A stretch of 64,000 bases of DNA from an uncultured Anaerolineae bacterium (lineage in GTDB: Bacteria; Chloroflexota; Anaerolineae; Aggregatilineales; Phototrophicaceae). The translations under genes were made by a program, and so were the position numbers. The stretch lies in the NCBI GenBank assembly GCA_938022205.1, contig CALIEB010000005.1:62001-126000 (forward strand). The letters run 5' to 3'. This document shows positions 9,384-18,109 of the stretch, piece by piece. Each line of letters begins with the position of its first letter. Position 1 is the first letter of the stretch. The notes under the pieces were generated by a model that made no database searches, had not been told where the DNA came from, and was given only the letters and a program-made list of their open reading frames with translations.

Positions 9384-10047
9384 GAAGATGATCAACACGA
9401 TTGAGGAAGTGTATGCGCAGCGTGTCAGGATGTTCGTTAAAGTCAAGCCGCGACATGGCGGTGTTGTAGTGCAGATAAAACAACCCACGCGGCAAAGAGG
9501 GAAGTTGGTTGAAAAACGCCTTAATCAAGATGTCCAAGAACAGCCCGTGACTCACCAGCACGATGTGGTCGTCGCTTTCGGCGCGGCGCAGCAGTGCGCT
9601 CGCCACGCGAATGGCGCGCCCAAGCAGCTCTTCGTGGCTCTCCATGCCCCGCTCAGGCCGCCACCAGCCGTTTTCTGTGACGGCATCATCCATAGTGACC
9701 TCCGGAAAACGGGCAGCAATTTCGGCGCGAGTCATACCCGTGTACCCCTTCATTTGCTTGGTCTGCGGGTCTTCTAGGTAGATGCCGCCGCCCTCGTGAA
9801 TGTCAACCCACACTTGCAGCGGCATGTTTAACGCTTGTGCGAGCGGATACGCTGTTTGCAGGGCGCGCAGCATCGCGCTGCAATAGAGGTGCGTCGGAGT
9901 AAAATCCTTCAACACAGGTAAGTAAGCCGCTAGCCGCCGCGTCTGTTCTTCGCCCTTAGGGGTCAGCGCGGGGTCAGCAACGCGCTGCTTGAAATCTTCA
10001 AGAGCGTTGTTAGTCGATTGAGCGTGGCGAATAAGGTACAGTTGCAT
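9361..10047 (-). CDS. Histidine phosphatase family protein
   Basis: Branch 1 histidine phosphatase (phosphoglycerate mutase-like) of 228 residues. The phosphohistidine motif LIRHAQSTNN is at the extreme N-terminus, the second catalytic histidine is in VSHGLFLD, and the arginine is in SAMLRALQTA. The open frame runs up to 10293, but that extension is antisense to the TauE gene. Real starts are the ATG at 10047 or 10056, behind AGTAGGG. Substrate not predictable. It has a complete active site, unlike the relative in the trp operon. Confidence 0.88.
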   Translation of the reverse strand: MQLYLIRHAQSTNNALEDFKQRVADPALTPKGEEQTRRLAAYLPVLKDFTPTHLYCSAMLRALQTAYPLAQALNMPLQVWVDIHEGGGIYLEDPQTKQMKGYTGMTRAEIAARFPEVTMDDAVTENGWWRPERGMESHEELLGRAIRVASALLRRAESDDHIVLVSHGLFLDILIKAFFNQLPSLPRGLFYLHYNTAMSRLDFNEHPDTLRIHFLNRVDHLPSELWSA

Positions 10048-10153
10048 AGCGTTCATCCCTACTTGGTATGCTTGGTTAACTTGCTTATTATACGCAGCGG
10101 GCGGACAATCCCTAGCAGCGTTATTCACGAATTGAACAAGAGGGTTCAGACGC

Positions 10154-10945
10154 ATGGAGCAAGCGATTCTGCTTTTTGTTGTCGGCAGCGTGGCGGGTGT
10201 CGTCGCGGGCATGTTTGGCTTGGGCGGGGGCGCGATTATCGTGCCTGCGCTGGTGATTTTTTTGGGCTTCACGCAAACACAAGCCAACGGCACATCGCTG
10301 GCAGCCCTTGTGCTACCGGTCGGTATTTTCGCCTGTCTTGCTTACTACCGACAAGGCAAGCTGCACCCCGCACCCGCGCTGGCGGTCGCGTTGGGACTGG
10401 GTTTAGGGTCATGGTTTGGCGCGGGCATTGCGCTTGACTTGTCACGTGCCGCGTTGAGCATCGCCTATGCCCTGTTCTTGAGCTACATGGGTTGGCGATA
10501 CCTTGCACCCATTCAGTGGTATCAAGCCGCGCGCGGCGTGCCGCAGCCCCCTGTGCGCGACACCACCGAAACACCGCTCACTAGCCCGCGCACCCTGCTT
10601 ATCGGCTTTGGGATTGGCTTGTTCTCAGGCGTGTTCGCAGGCATGTTCGGCATCGGCGGCGGCGTGGTCATTGTTGCCGCGCTTATGGGTATCTTGGCGT
10701 TTGATCAGAAGCTCGCCACCGGCACGTCGCTGGGTGCGCTACTGCTGCCGGTCGGACTGCCCGCCGCCATACGCTACTATCAGGCTGGTGACCTTGACCT
10801 CAACGCCGTGCTGCCGCTAGTGTTAGGCTTGGTGATGTTTCAAATCATCGGTGCCAAGCTCACACTTGGACTGCCTGTCCACGTTGTTCGTCGTGCCTAT
10901 GGCGCGTTCTTGTGGCTGACAGCTATTCGCTTCTTTTTGGTCTAA
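10154..10945 (+). CDS. Sulfite exporter TauE/SafE family permease
   Basis: A 263-residue polytopic membrane protein with the internal duplication of the TauE/SafE (DUF81) family. The two halves each carry the glycine-rich motif GxxAGMFGxGGG (near residues 17-26 and 157-167). Family members export or import small anionic sulfur compounds such as sulfite or sulfoacetate. Nothing nearby identifies the substrate here. It is divergent from the histidine phosphatase gene. Confidence 0.88.
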   Translation: MEQAILLFVVGSVAGVVAGMFGLGGGAIIVPALVIFLGFTQTQANGTSLAALVLPVGIFACLAYYRQGKLHPAPALAVALGLGLGSWFGAGIALDLSRAALSIAYALFLSYMGWRYLAPIQWYQAARGVPQPPVRDTTETPLTSPRTLLIGFGIGLFSGVFAGMFGIGGGVVIVAALMGILAFDQKLATGTSLGALLLPVGLPAAIRYYQAGDLDLNAVLPLVLGLVMFQIIGAKLTLGLPVHVVRRAYGAFLWLTAIRFFLV

Positions 10946-11010
10946 GGTTTGCGCCATGTTTGCTTTACGCGCATAATAAGGCAAACACACTTCACAAGCT
11001 AGGAAAAACC

Positions 11011-11640
11011 ATGACGCAAGCGTATTACGACGAAGAACATCACGAAGAGGACACCGAAGGCTACTGCATGCGCTGCCGTGAGTCCGTAGTCATGGAAGAT
11101 CCCGTCGCGGTCTGGACGCGCAAAGGACAACCCGCCACGCGCGGCACATGCCCACTGTGCGGCGGCATGGTGTTTCGCATGGGCAAGACGAACGCCCACG
11201 ACGAACGCCAACGCCCCAGCGCGCTGCAAATTGGCGACAACAACGACAAGCGCACCCGCGCCAAGCTCACGCGTGACACGGTATACATCAATTATGCGCC
11301 CCAAGACGAGGAACGCGCTCAACAAATTGCCGATGATTTAGGCAAGTCGGGGTTAGCAGTGTGGTTGCACGAAAGCGAAGATGACACCGCGTGGGCTAGC
11401 GCAGTGCATCCTGCTCTAAAAGCGTGCGCGCGCATGGTGCTGATTTGGTCGGCGCATACACAAGACGACGCAAGCGTCCAAGCCGCGTGGCAGTTCTTCA
11501 AAGACCAGCGCAAGCCCATTGTGCTGGCGCATCTCGACGAAGATGCCCCGCCTGACCCCTTACGCCGTGCGCCGCGCTTTGTTTTCTACACAGACTACAA
11601 GCCCGCGCTGCGCCAGATGCTCGACAGCTTAAGCAGCTAA
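11011..11640 (+). CDS. DUF5679 zinc ribbon fused to a TIR-like domain
   Basis: A 209-residue protein in two parts. Residues 17-60 match the DUF5679 zinc ribbon: Cys19/Cys22 in YCMRC and Cys47/Cys50 in CPLC, with PATRGTC between. Residues 90-205 look like a TIR_2 domain: VYINYAPQDEERA, then VWLHE near 118, WASAV near 128, a hydrophobic strand MVLIWS, and KPIVLAHLD. In catalytic TIR domains a glutamate lies a few residues after the Ser of this last region. Here the stretch reads ASVQAAWQ, with alanine or tryptophan at that place, so NADase activity is doubtful. Start chosen at the ATG at 11011 behind AGGAA; the longer frame from 10912 overlaps tauE. Confidence 0.75.
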   Translation: MTQAYYDEEHHEEDTEGYCMRCRESVVMEDPVAVWTRKGQPATRGTCPLCGGMVFRMGKTNAHDERQRPSALQIGDNNDKRTRAKLTRDTVYINYAPQDEERAQQIADDLGKSGLAVWLHESEDDTAWASAVHPALKACARMVLIWSAHTQDDASVQAAWQFFKDQRKPIVLAHLDEDAPPDPLRRAPRFVFYTDYKPALRQMLDSLSS

Positions 11641-11840
11641 TCAGGCGCGTCTTGGTCACGGGCAGCGGTGTCATCATGCGGCTTCTCCGCCACAATGCGC
11701 ATCACGCCCGTTGACGAATTAATCACTAGCCCCGCCTCCGAAAGGTCGCTGGGGTCTGTGATTTCTGGGCGCAGCGGCGGCTCGGCGGCAACGCGACGCA
11801 CTTCACCAGTGCGCGAGTTATGTTGGGCTTTATCAGGCAT
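11637..11840 (-). CDS. Small protein with two tandem 13-residue repeats
   Basis: A 67-residue hydrophilic protein that I do not recognise. It has two copies of the motif NSxTGxxRxVAxxP: NSRTGEVRRVAAEPP near residues 8-22 and NSSTGVMRIVAEKP near 41-54. A GAGAGGG Shine-Dalgarno lies about 8 nt before the ATG, and a possible promoter sits further upstream, so it is likely a real gene. Its last codons overlap the end of the convergent TIR gene by 4 bases. There is no signal peptide, cysteine or membrane segment. Confidence 0.6.
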   Translation of the reverse strand: MPDKAQHNSRTGEVRRVAAEPPLRPEITDPSDLSEAGLVINSSTGVMRIVAEKPHDDTAARDQDAPD

Positions 11841-11867
11841 AGCTTAATCCCTCTCGGCTCATACGTT

Positions 11868-11896
11868 CTTTTATGCTTTCTTAAGTATACCGACAA
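11868..11896 (-). promoter_or_regulatory. Possible promoter of the small repeat protein gene
   Basis: On the minus strand: TTGTCG, a 17-nt spacer, then TAAAAG, followed by a leader of about 20 nt and a GAGAGGG ribosome binding site. The match to consensus is only moderate. Confidence 0.4.
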
Positions 11897-11989
11897 ATTG
11901 CTATTTTGTGCTACTCAAAGGTTATAAACGGTAGTATGCTTGCGCCTTGCACGCACATTTTTACCCTTGTGCCTTTGAAGGACTGGCTC

Positions 11990-14900
11990 ATGAAGCGCGC
12001 TTTTCCCGACTTGCTAGCGATTGCGACGCTCTTTTTGCTGCCACTGGCGTTTTTTTTCGCGCAAACACTGGGCGGCAAGACGCTCATCCCCGCCGAAAAC
12101 CTCTATCAGTATGAGCCTTTCGCCACTGATGCGCAAGCCGTTGCTGCGCCCGCACCGCATAATCACCTGCTCTCAGACTTGGTGCTACAAAACTTTCAGT
12201 GGAAACACTTCGCTAAGTCGCAGCTTTTGCAAGGCGAAGTGCCGCTGTGGAATCCGCATCAATTCAGCGGCATCCCCTTCCTAGCAGCTGGGCAGCACAG
12301 TGCGCTCTATCCGCTAAGCGTCGTGTACTACCTGCTCGAGCTGCCTCACGCCTATGGATGGTACACCGTGCTGAACGTGTGGCTGGCGGGTGTGCTGGCA
12401 ATGGGGTTTGTGCGCGCGCTTGGCGTGGGGCGCGTAGCGAGCGTACTAGCAGGCGTGGTCTATCAACTCAACGGCTTTGTGCTTGCCAGCGTCGTGTTCC
12501 AGATGATGATTGGCGGCTTCGTCTGGCTGCCGCTGCTGCTGTGGATGTGCGAGCGCGTGCTGCGCGGGCAAACCACCCTCTTAAGCGTGGCGATTGGCGC
12601 AGGCGCGTTAGGCATGAACGTGCTGGCGGGGCATGCCGAAATTACGCTCTACACGCTGCTCATCGCGGGCTATTACTGCGCGTTTCGCCTGCTTTGGGAA
12701 GCGTGGCAAACGCGCGCATGGTCGGCACTGCTGCGCAAAGCGGCGTGGCTGCTGCTTATTGTCGGCATTGGCATGGCATTGGGCGCGGTGCAAGCCTTGC
12801 CGTTGTTCGAGTTTGCCCAAAGCAATTGGCGTGCCGAACGCAGCGACCTAGCCACCGTGCTGAGCTACGCGCATCCCCCGCGTGACCTCTTGCAGTTCGT
12901 CATGCCCAACTTTTACGGAAATCCCGCGCATCACCACATCTTCGACGTGTTCAGCATGCGCTGGGTGTCACTAGAGGGCGCGCCGCAACCACACACCGAA
13001 TGGGGCATCAAAAACTACGTGGAAGGCGCGCTCTATGTGGGTATCTTGCCGCTGCTGCTCAGCGGCTATGCGCTTTGGGCAGGCTGGCGTGACCGCAACA
13101 CACACCGCCAACAGCCGCCCTATCGCGTTCTGTTCGCGCTTTTGGGCGTAGCTGCGTTAGCATTCATGTTCGGCACGCCGCTCTACGCGCTACTTTACAA
13201 CCTGCCTGCGATGAACCAACTGAACTCGCCGTTTCGTTGGATTTACGCGCTGACGCTGTGCGTGGCAGTCTTGAGCGCGTTCGGCTTAGACGCACTGGCA
13301 CACCGTCCCGCCCGCCGCTGGGGGCTAGCAGCCGTAGGCAGTGGCACGTTGCTGCTAGTGGGGCTGCTGCTCTCACGCTTGCTTTACGACGCGCTTGCGC
13401 CCACACTGGAGCGCGTTTTCTTGGGGCTAACCAACGCGCCGAACGCTTTTCCTTCGCTCGCGCTTTTCTACAGCTACCAAGTCGCCAATGCACTAATCCT
13501 CGCGCTAGTGCTGGTGATTGGTGGCACGCTGTGGGCGTGGCGCGGGCGCGGCTGGCGGCTCGCCTTGCTCGCACTAGTGGCAGTCGACTTGGCGATTGCG
13601 TCTTGGGGCTTTAACCCCGCCAGCGAACCCAACCTGTTGACGTTTACGCCGCCATCGGTGACGTGGTTGCAAGCGCAGCAGGCAAAAGGCGAACGCTTCC
13701 GCATTATCAGCGTCGACGACCCCGCCCAACGCCCGCTCTTCAACGCCAACAGCATGTGGCGATATGGGCTAGACGACGTGCGCGGCTATGACAGCATCAT
13801 CCCCAAACCCTACGTCGATTACATGCGCGCCGTCGCGCCGCAAGTGCAGCTAGACTTTAACCGCATTGCGCCGCTGTACACCGTTTATCCACCAAGCGCG
13901 CCGCACGACTATCGCGCCACGCTGGATAACCCACGCTTTGCCCTGCTCAACGTGCGCTATCTTGTCAGCCACCGCAGCACACAGCTTGACCACCCCCAAG
14001 TTAGTCTTGCCTATGAGGACGAGAGCGTGCGCATCTGGGCGTATGCCGCCGCTTTCCCACGTGCGTTTGTGCTGCCCGTTGATGTTGTCACGTGGGACAT
14101 CGCCGACGTTTGGGACGCGCAAGCAGCCGAACAGGCACGCGCTGCGCTTGCCCCCGCCACTATCCATCGTGACAGCGGACGCGAGAAGTTCTTGCACGTC
14201 ACGCTCGCCGAACCAAGTTGGCTGGTCATCAGCGAGAACATGGCAAGCGGCTGGCGTGCCTTCCTTACGCCTTTAGACGCGCTCGGAAGTGACGAAACCG
14301 CGTTAGACATGGCACACGTTAACGGCATTTTGCAGGGCGTGATGCTGCCCGCAGGTGCGTGGCAAGTGCGCCTCATCTACAGCCCCGCCTCGTTCCAAAT
14401 CGGCTTGTTCGGCAGCATTAGCGGCGCGGCGATTGTGGTGCTGCTGTTAGGCATGTGGTTGTGGGGCGCACTCGTCGGCAGCGCAGACGCAAGCGTGTCG
14501 ACAACAGCGCGAGTGGCACGCAACAGCATCGCGCCGATTGTCCTCAACCTGTTCAATCGCGGCATCGACTTCGCCTTCTTGCTCGTTATGCTGCGCCTGC
14601 TCACGCCCGACGATGTCGGCACGTACTATTACTTGGTCGTTATCTTTGTCTGGTTCGACATCTTCACCAACTTCGGGCTAGACTTGTTCTTCATCCGCGA
14701 GGTGAGCCGCGACAAAAGCCGCGCAGGGCATTACTTCTATAACGTGAGCCTGCTGCGGTTGCTGCTGGCGTTCGTCGGCGTGCCGCTGCTTTGGGGCTAC
14801 CTTGCCGCGCGGCAAAGCCTCGTCAGCCCGCCCTTAAGCGATACCGCCCTGCTCACCGTCGCGTTGCTCTATGTAGGCTTGTTCCCCGCCAGCTTGAGCA

Positions 14901-15973
14901 AGGGCATGAGTTCGGTCTTCTATGCGTTTGAACAGGTGGAAAAACCGGCAACGATTGCCACTATCACCACGCTCAACAAAGCCATTTTTGGCGTAATTGT
15001 GCTGGTGCTAGGTTGGGGGATTATCGGGCTGGCGGTCGTAAGTATCTTCAATAACTTGCTCACGCTGGGCGTACTTATGGCAAGCGGGCGCAAGCTCATC
15101 GCCGGCATCACGCGCTGGCTGCCGGACACGGCACTGCTCAGGCAAATGATACGCGGCAGCTGGGCATTGCTGCTCAATCACTTCTTGGCGACCATCTTCT
15201 TTCAAAGCGACGTTGTGCTGCTAGAGGGCATCAAGGGCGCGGTCACGGTCGCACAGTACAGCGTCGCCTATCGCTGGATTCTCGCCATTAACATCGTTCC
15301 GTCGTTCTTCACGCAAGCCCTGCTGCCCGTCATGTCACGACAAGCGCAAGAGAACCGCGACGCGCTGCGCCGCACTTATACCTTTGGCATCAAGCTCATG
15401 GTCGCGCTGGCAGTACCGACGGCGGTGCTGTTCACGCTTCTCGCTGAGCCGCTGACTTATCTCATGGGCGGGCAGCAATATTTGCCCGACGGCGCGATTG
15501 CGATTCAGCTCATGATTTGGAGCATTCCACTGGGGTGGATGAACAGCCTCACACAGTACGCGCTAGTGGCATTAGACCTGCAAAAGCGCATTACGGGCGC
15601 GTTTACGCTGGCAGTCGCGTTCAACATCGTCAGCAACGCGCTGCTCATTCCCACCTTCAGCTACCAAGCCGCCGCGCTAACTACCATCGCCAGCGAGTTC
15701 GTGCTGTTCGTGCCGTTCGCGCTGCTGATGGAGCGTGGGCTTGGCGAGCGCATCGCGTGGCACAAGCTGCTGTGGCGACCGTTCACTGCCGCCGGCGCAA
15801 TGCTGCTGGCGGCATGGGCGTTGAGCGGGGTGTCGTTGCTGCTAGCGTTAGGTGTAGCGAGCGTCGTGTACGTGGTCGTGTTAGGGTTGCTGCGCCCGCT
15901 GGATGCCGAAGAGCGCGCACGCTTCGCACAGATGCTGCCGCAACGCGCGCGACGGCTGGCACGCCTAGCCTAG
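11990..15973 (+). CDS. Fusion: YfhO-like membrane domain plus polysaccharide flippase
   Basis: A continuous 1327-residue frame starting at the ATG at 11990 (GAAGGA 8 nt upstream). Residues 1 to about 830 repeat the architecture of the YfhO-like protein at 6675: early motif GEVPLWNPHQFSGIPFL, many helices, then an extracytoplasmic domain ending ...LPAGAWQVRLIYSP and one helix. After a short linker, residues about 845-1327 form a second polytopic unit of the RfbX/MATE-like oligosaccharide flippase type (SIAPIVLNLFNRGIDFAFLL). The join shows no stop or frame change. It would couple a GT-C-like envelope protein to lipid-linked sugar export; this role is inference. Confidence 0.8.
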   Translation: MKRAFPDLLAIATLFLLPLAFFFAQTLGGKTLIPAENLYQYEPFATDAQAVAAPAPHNHLLSDLVLQNFQWKHFAKSQLLQGEVPLWNPHQFSGIPFLAAGQHSALYPLSVVYYLLELPHAYGWYTVLNVWLAGVLAMGFVRALGVGRVASVLAGVVYQLNGFVLASVVFQMMIGGFVWLPLLLWMCERVLRGQTTLLSVAIGAGALGMNVLAGHAEITLYTLLIAGYYCAFRLLWEAWQTRAWSALLRKAAWLLLIVGIGMALGAVQALPLFEFAQSNWRAERSDLATVLSYAHPPRDLLQFVMPNFYGNPAHHHIFDVFSMRWVSLEGAPQPHTEWGIKNYVEGALYVGILPLLLSGYALWAGWRDRNTHRQQPPYRVLFALLGVAALAFMFGTPLYALLYNLPAMNQLNSPFRWIYALTLCVAVLSAFGLDALAHRPARRWGLAAVGSGTLLLVGLLLSRLLYDALAPTLERVFLGLTNAPNAFPSLALFYSYQVANALILALVLVIGGTLWAWRGRGWRLALLALVAVDLAIASWGFNPASEPNLLTFTPPSVTWLQAQQAKGERFRIISVDDPAQRPLFNANSMWRYGLDDVRGYDSIIPKPYVDYMRAVAPQVQLDFNRIAPLYTVYPPSAPHDYRATLDNPRFALLNVRYLVSHRSTQLDHPQVSLAYEDESVRIWAYAAAFPRAFVLPVDVVTWDIADVWDAQAAEQARAALAPATIHRDSGREKFLHVTLAEPSWLVISENMASGWRAFLTPLDALGSDETALDMAHVNGILQGVMLPAGAWQVRLIYSPASFQIGLFGSISGAAIVVLLLGMWLWGALVGSADASVSTTARVARNSIAPIVLNLFNRGIDFAFLLVMLRLLTPDDVGTYYYLVVIFVWFDIFTNFGLDLFFIREVSRDKSRAGHYFYNVSLLRLLLAFVGVPLLWGYLAARQSLVSPPLSDTALLTVALLYVGLFPASLSKGMSSVFYAFEQVEKPATIATITTLNKAIFGVIVLVLGWGIIGLAVVSIFNNLLTLGVLMASGRKLIAGITRWLPDTALLRQMIRGSWALLLNHFLATIFFQSDVVLLEGIKGAVTVAQYSVAYRWILAINIVPSFFTQALLPVMSRQAQENRDALRRTYTFGIKLMVALAVPTAVLFTLLAEPLTYLMGGQQYLPDGAIAIQLMIWSIPLGWMNSLTQYALVALDLQKRITGAFTLAVAFNIVSNALLIPTFSYQAAALTTIASEFVLFVPFALLMERGLGERIAWHKLLWRPFTAAGAMLLAAWALSGVSLLLALGVASVVYVVVLGLLRPLDAEERARFAQMLPQRARRLARLA

Positions 15974-16792
15974 CGCGCGCTCGACCGCCGCGAACATCAC
16001 ATCGAGCGGCGCGGGCTGCCCCGTCCAGAGTGTAAACGCTAGCGCGCCCTGCCGCACGAGCATGCCCAAGCCGCCAACAGCCCGTCCGCCCGCCGCCTCT
16101 GCTTGACGCATGAGGCGCGTCACGCGCGGACGATACACCATGTCGTAAACCGTCACGCCCGACGGGAATGGTACGTCATTCTCCCAAGGGCTTGCGTCCG
16201 TGTCGGGATACATGCCAACCGATGTACAGTTCACCACAAGCGTGGGCTGCCACGCCAGCGCATCCGCTAGCGTCAACACTTGCGCACCCTGCAAACCCGC
16301 CGAAAGCGCAAGCTGAGCGAGCATGTCGTGGGCGCGCTGCGGCGTGCGGTTGACCACCGCGACCTGCGCGCCTTGTTGCCACACGCCGTAGACCGCTGCG
16401 CGCGCCGCGCCACCCGCACCTAACACCAACACCCGCGCCTCCTGAAGCGGCACAGCGTGCGCCTGTAAGTCCTGTAAGAAGCCGTCCACGTCGGTGTTCG
16501 TGCCTATGTTCGTGCGAAAGTCAATCGTGTTGACCGCGCCGACCGCTCGCGCCTTGTCGTCAGGGCGCACGTAGCGCATCACCACCTCTTTGAAGGGAAT
16601 GGTCACGTTCAGCCCGATAAAACCGTGACGGCGCGGCTCTTCTACCGCGTGGCGGGGAATATCAGGCGGCACTGCCATCGCTGTGTACTCCCAATCGTCT
16701 AAGCCCAATGCCGCAAACGCCGCGTTGTGCATAGCAGGGCTAAGCGTGTGCGAGAGCGGAAACCCGATGATGCCAACGCGCTTGGATTTCAT
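15965..16792 (-). CDS. aroE: Shikimate dehydrogenase
   Basis: NADP-dependent reduction of 3-dehydroshikimate to shikimate. A 275-residue AroE with a shikimate-binding N-terminus PLSHTLSPAMHN (Ser14 and Ser18), catalytic Lys68 in NVTIPFKE, Asp101 in TNTDVDGF, NADP loop GAGGAAR at 125-131, and NCTSVGM. It is the last gene of the minus-strand aromatic block, starting 3 nt after the aroA stop. Its end overlaps the convergent flippase fusion gene by 9 bases. Confidence 0.95.
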   Translation of the reverse strand: MKSKRVGIIGFPLSHTLSPAMHNAAFAALGLDDWEYTAMAVPPDIPRHAVEEPRRHGFIGLNVTIPFKEVVMRYVRPDDKARAVGAVNTIDFRTNIGTNTDVDGFLQDLQAHAVPLQEARVLVLGAGGAARAAVYGVWQQGAQVAVVNRTPQRAHDMLAQLALSAGLQGAQVLTLADALAWQPTLVVNCTSVGMYPDTDASPWENDVPFPSGVTVYDMVYRPRVTRLMRQAEAAGGRAVGGLGMLVRQGALAFTLWTGQPAPLDVMFAAVERALG

Positions 16793-16795
16793 GCG

Positions 16796-18109
16796 CTATG
16801 CCTCGTGCGTGATGCCCGCGCCGAGCAGCTGCAGCGTTTCGGCGAAGCGCGGGAAAGAGTCATTGGCGCAGTCGGCATCTTCTACAACCGTCTCGCCTTC
16901 CGCCACCATGCCCGCCACGGCCATGCTCATGGCAACGCGGTGGTCATCGTGACCGTCTACGACCGCGCCCTTAAGCGTCTGTTTGCCGACAATGCGGAAG
17001 CCGTCCTCGCGCTCTTCAACTTGTGCGCCTAGCTTGCGCAGCTCCGCTGCCATTACCGCGATGCGGTCGGTCTCTTTGACGCGCAGCTCTTGCGCGTCGC
17101 GCACCAGCGTTTCGCCCTCAGCACACAGCGCGGCAATCATGAAGATGGGAAACTCGTCAATCATGCGCACGACCAGCGCACCGCTAATTTCGATGCCGCG
17201 CAGGGCAGCAGGCTTAATGCGAATGTCGCCCACCGGCTCGCCGCCCTCTAGCCCCGTTTCAGTTACCGTGATGTCCGCGCCCATCGCCTTAAGCGCGTCG
17301 AGCAAGCCCGTGCGCGTGGGGTTGAGGTTCACGCCCGTCAGGGTGACATTGCTCGACGGCACGATGCTGCTCGCCACGATGAGAAACGCCGCCGACGAGA
17401 AATCGCTCGGCACGGTCATATCAAGCGGCTTAAGCGGCATTCCCGTCGGCGTAAGCGTGATGCGCCCGCCTTCGCTGACAACGTTCGCGCCCATCGCCCG
17501 CAGCATGCGCTCGGTGTGGTCGCGCGCGTCGGCGGGCTCAATCACAGTGGTTGCGCCGTCGGCGTACAAGCCCGCCAGCAGCAGCGCGCTCTTGACCTGT
17601 GCGCTGGCAACGCTCATCTCGTAGGTGATGCCCTTGAGCGGCGCAGGTTGAATGGTGAGCGGGGCTTTGTCGTCCACGCCGCTGATGTTTGCGCCCATCA
17701 AACGCAGCGGCTCAATCACACGCTTCATCGGGCGGCGGCGCAGCTGCGCGCTGCCGTCCAACACGCTGGCGAAAGGCTGTCCCGCCAGCAAGCCCGCCGC
17801 AAGGCGAATGCCCGTGCCTGCGTTGACGAAGTTGAGCGGCTGTGTGGGCGCGTGCAGCGTGCCGCCGTAGATGGTCAGCGTTTGCGCGTCGTGGCGTTCT
17901 ACGCGCACGCCCAACGCCTGCACACACGCCAGTGTTGCTTCGGTGTCGCCGGCGGGCAAGAAGCCGCGCACCTGCGAGATGCCGTCTGCGATAGCCCCCA
18001 GCAACACAGCGCGATGCGAGAGCGATTTATCCCCCGCTACCCGCACCATGCCCCGCAGCGGGCGGCGTGATTGTACGATGAACTTGCCCATTTTGCCGCT
18101 TTTGCTCAT
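16796..18109 (-). CDS. aroA: 3-phosphoshikimate 1-carboxyvinyltransferase (EPSP synthase)
   Basis: Transfers enolpyruvyl from PEP to shikimate-3-phosphate. The 437-residue protein has the expected two-domain repeat, with GDKSLSHRA at the N-terminus (phosphate-binding Lys/Ser/Arg), NAGTGIR and FLPAGDTEAT. The ATG at 18109 has GGTGGAG a few bases upstream. This start lies 83 bases inside the end of tyrA in another frame, an unusually long overlap. An internal ATG at 18091 would shorten it to 65. Confidence 0.95.
   Translation of the reverse strand: MSKSGKMGKFIVQSRRPLRGMVRVAGDKSLSHRAVLLGAIADGISQVRGFLPAGDTEATLACVQALGVRVERHDAQTLTIYGGTLHAPTQPLNFVNAGTGIRLAAGLLAGQPFASVLDGSAQLRRRPMKRVIEPLRLMGANISGVDDKAPLTIQPAPLKGITYEMSVASAQVKSALLLAGLYADGATTVIEPADARDHTERMLRAMGANVVSEGGRITLTPTGMPLKPLDMTVPSDFSSAAFLIVASSIVPSSNVTLTGVNLNPTRTGLLDALKAMGADITVTETGLEGGEPVGDIRIKPAALRGIEISGALVVRMIDEFPIFMIAALCAEGETLVRDAQELRVKETDRIAVMAAELRKLGAQVEEREDGFRIVGKQTLKGAVVDGHDDHRVAMSMAVAGMVAEGETVVEDADCANDSFPRFAETLQLLGAGITHEA

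Noticed and set aside
10057-10293. N-terminal extension of the histidine phosphatase
   Set aside because: It is antisense to the TauE gene start, has no conserved motif, and RBS-backed ATGs lie at 10047 and 10056 right before the catalytic motif.
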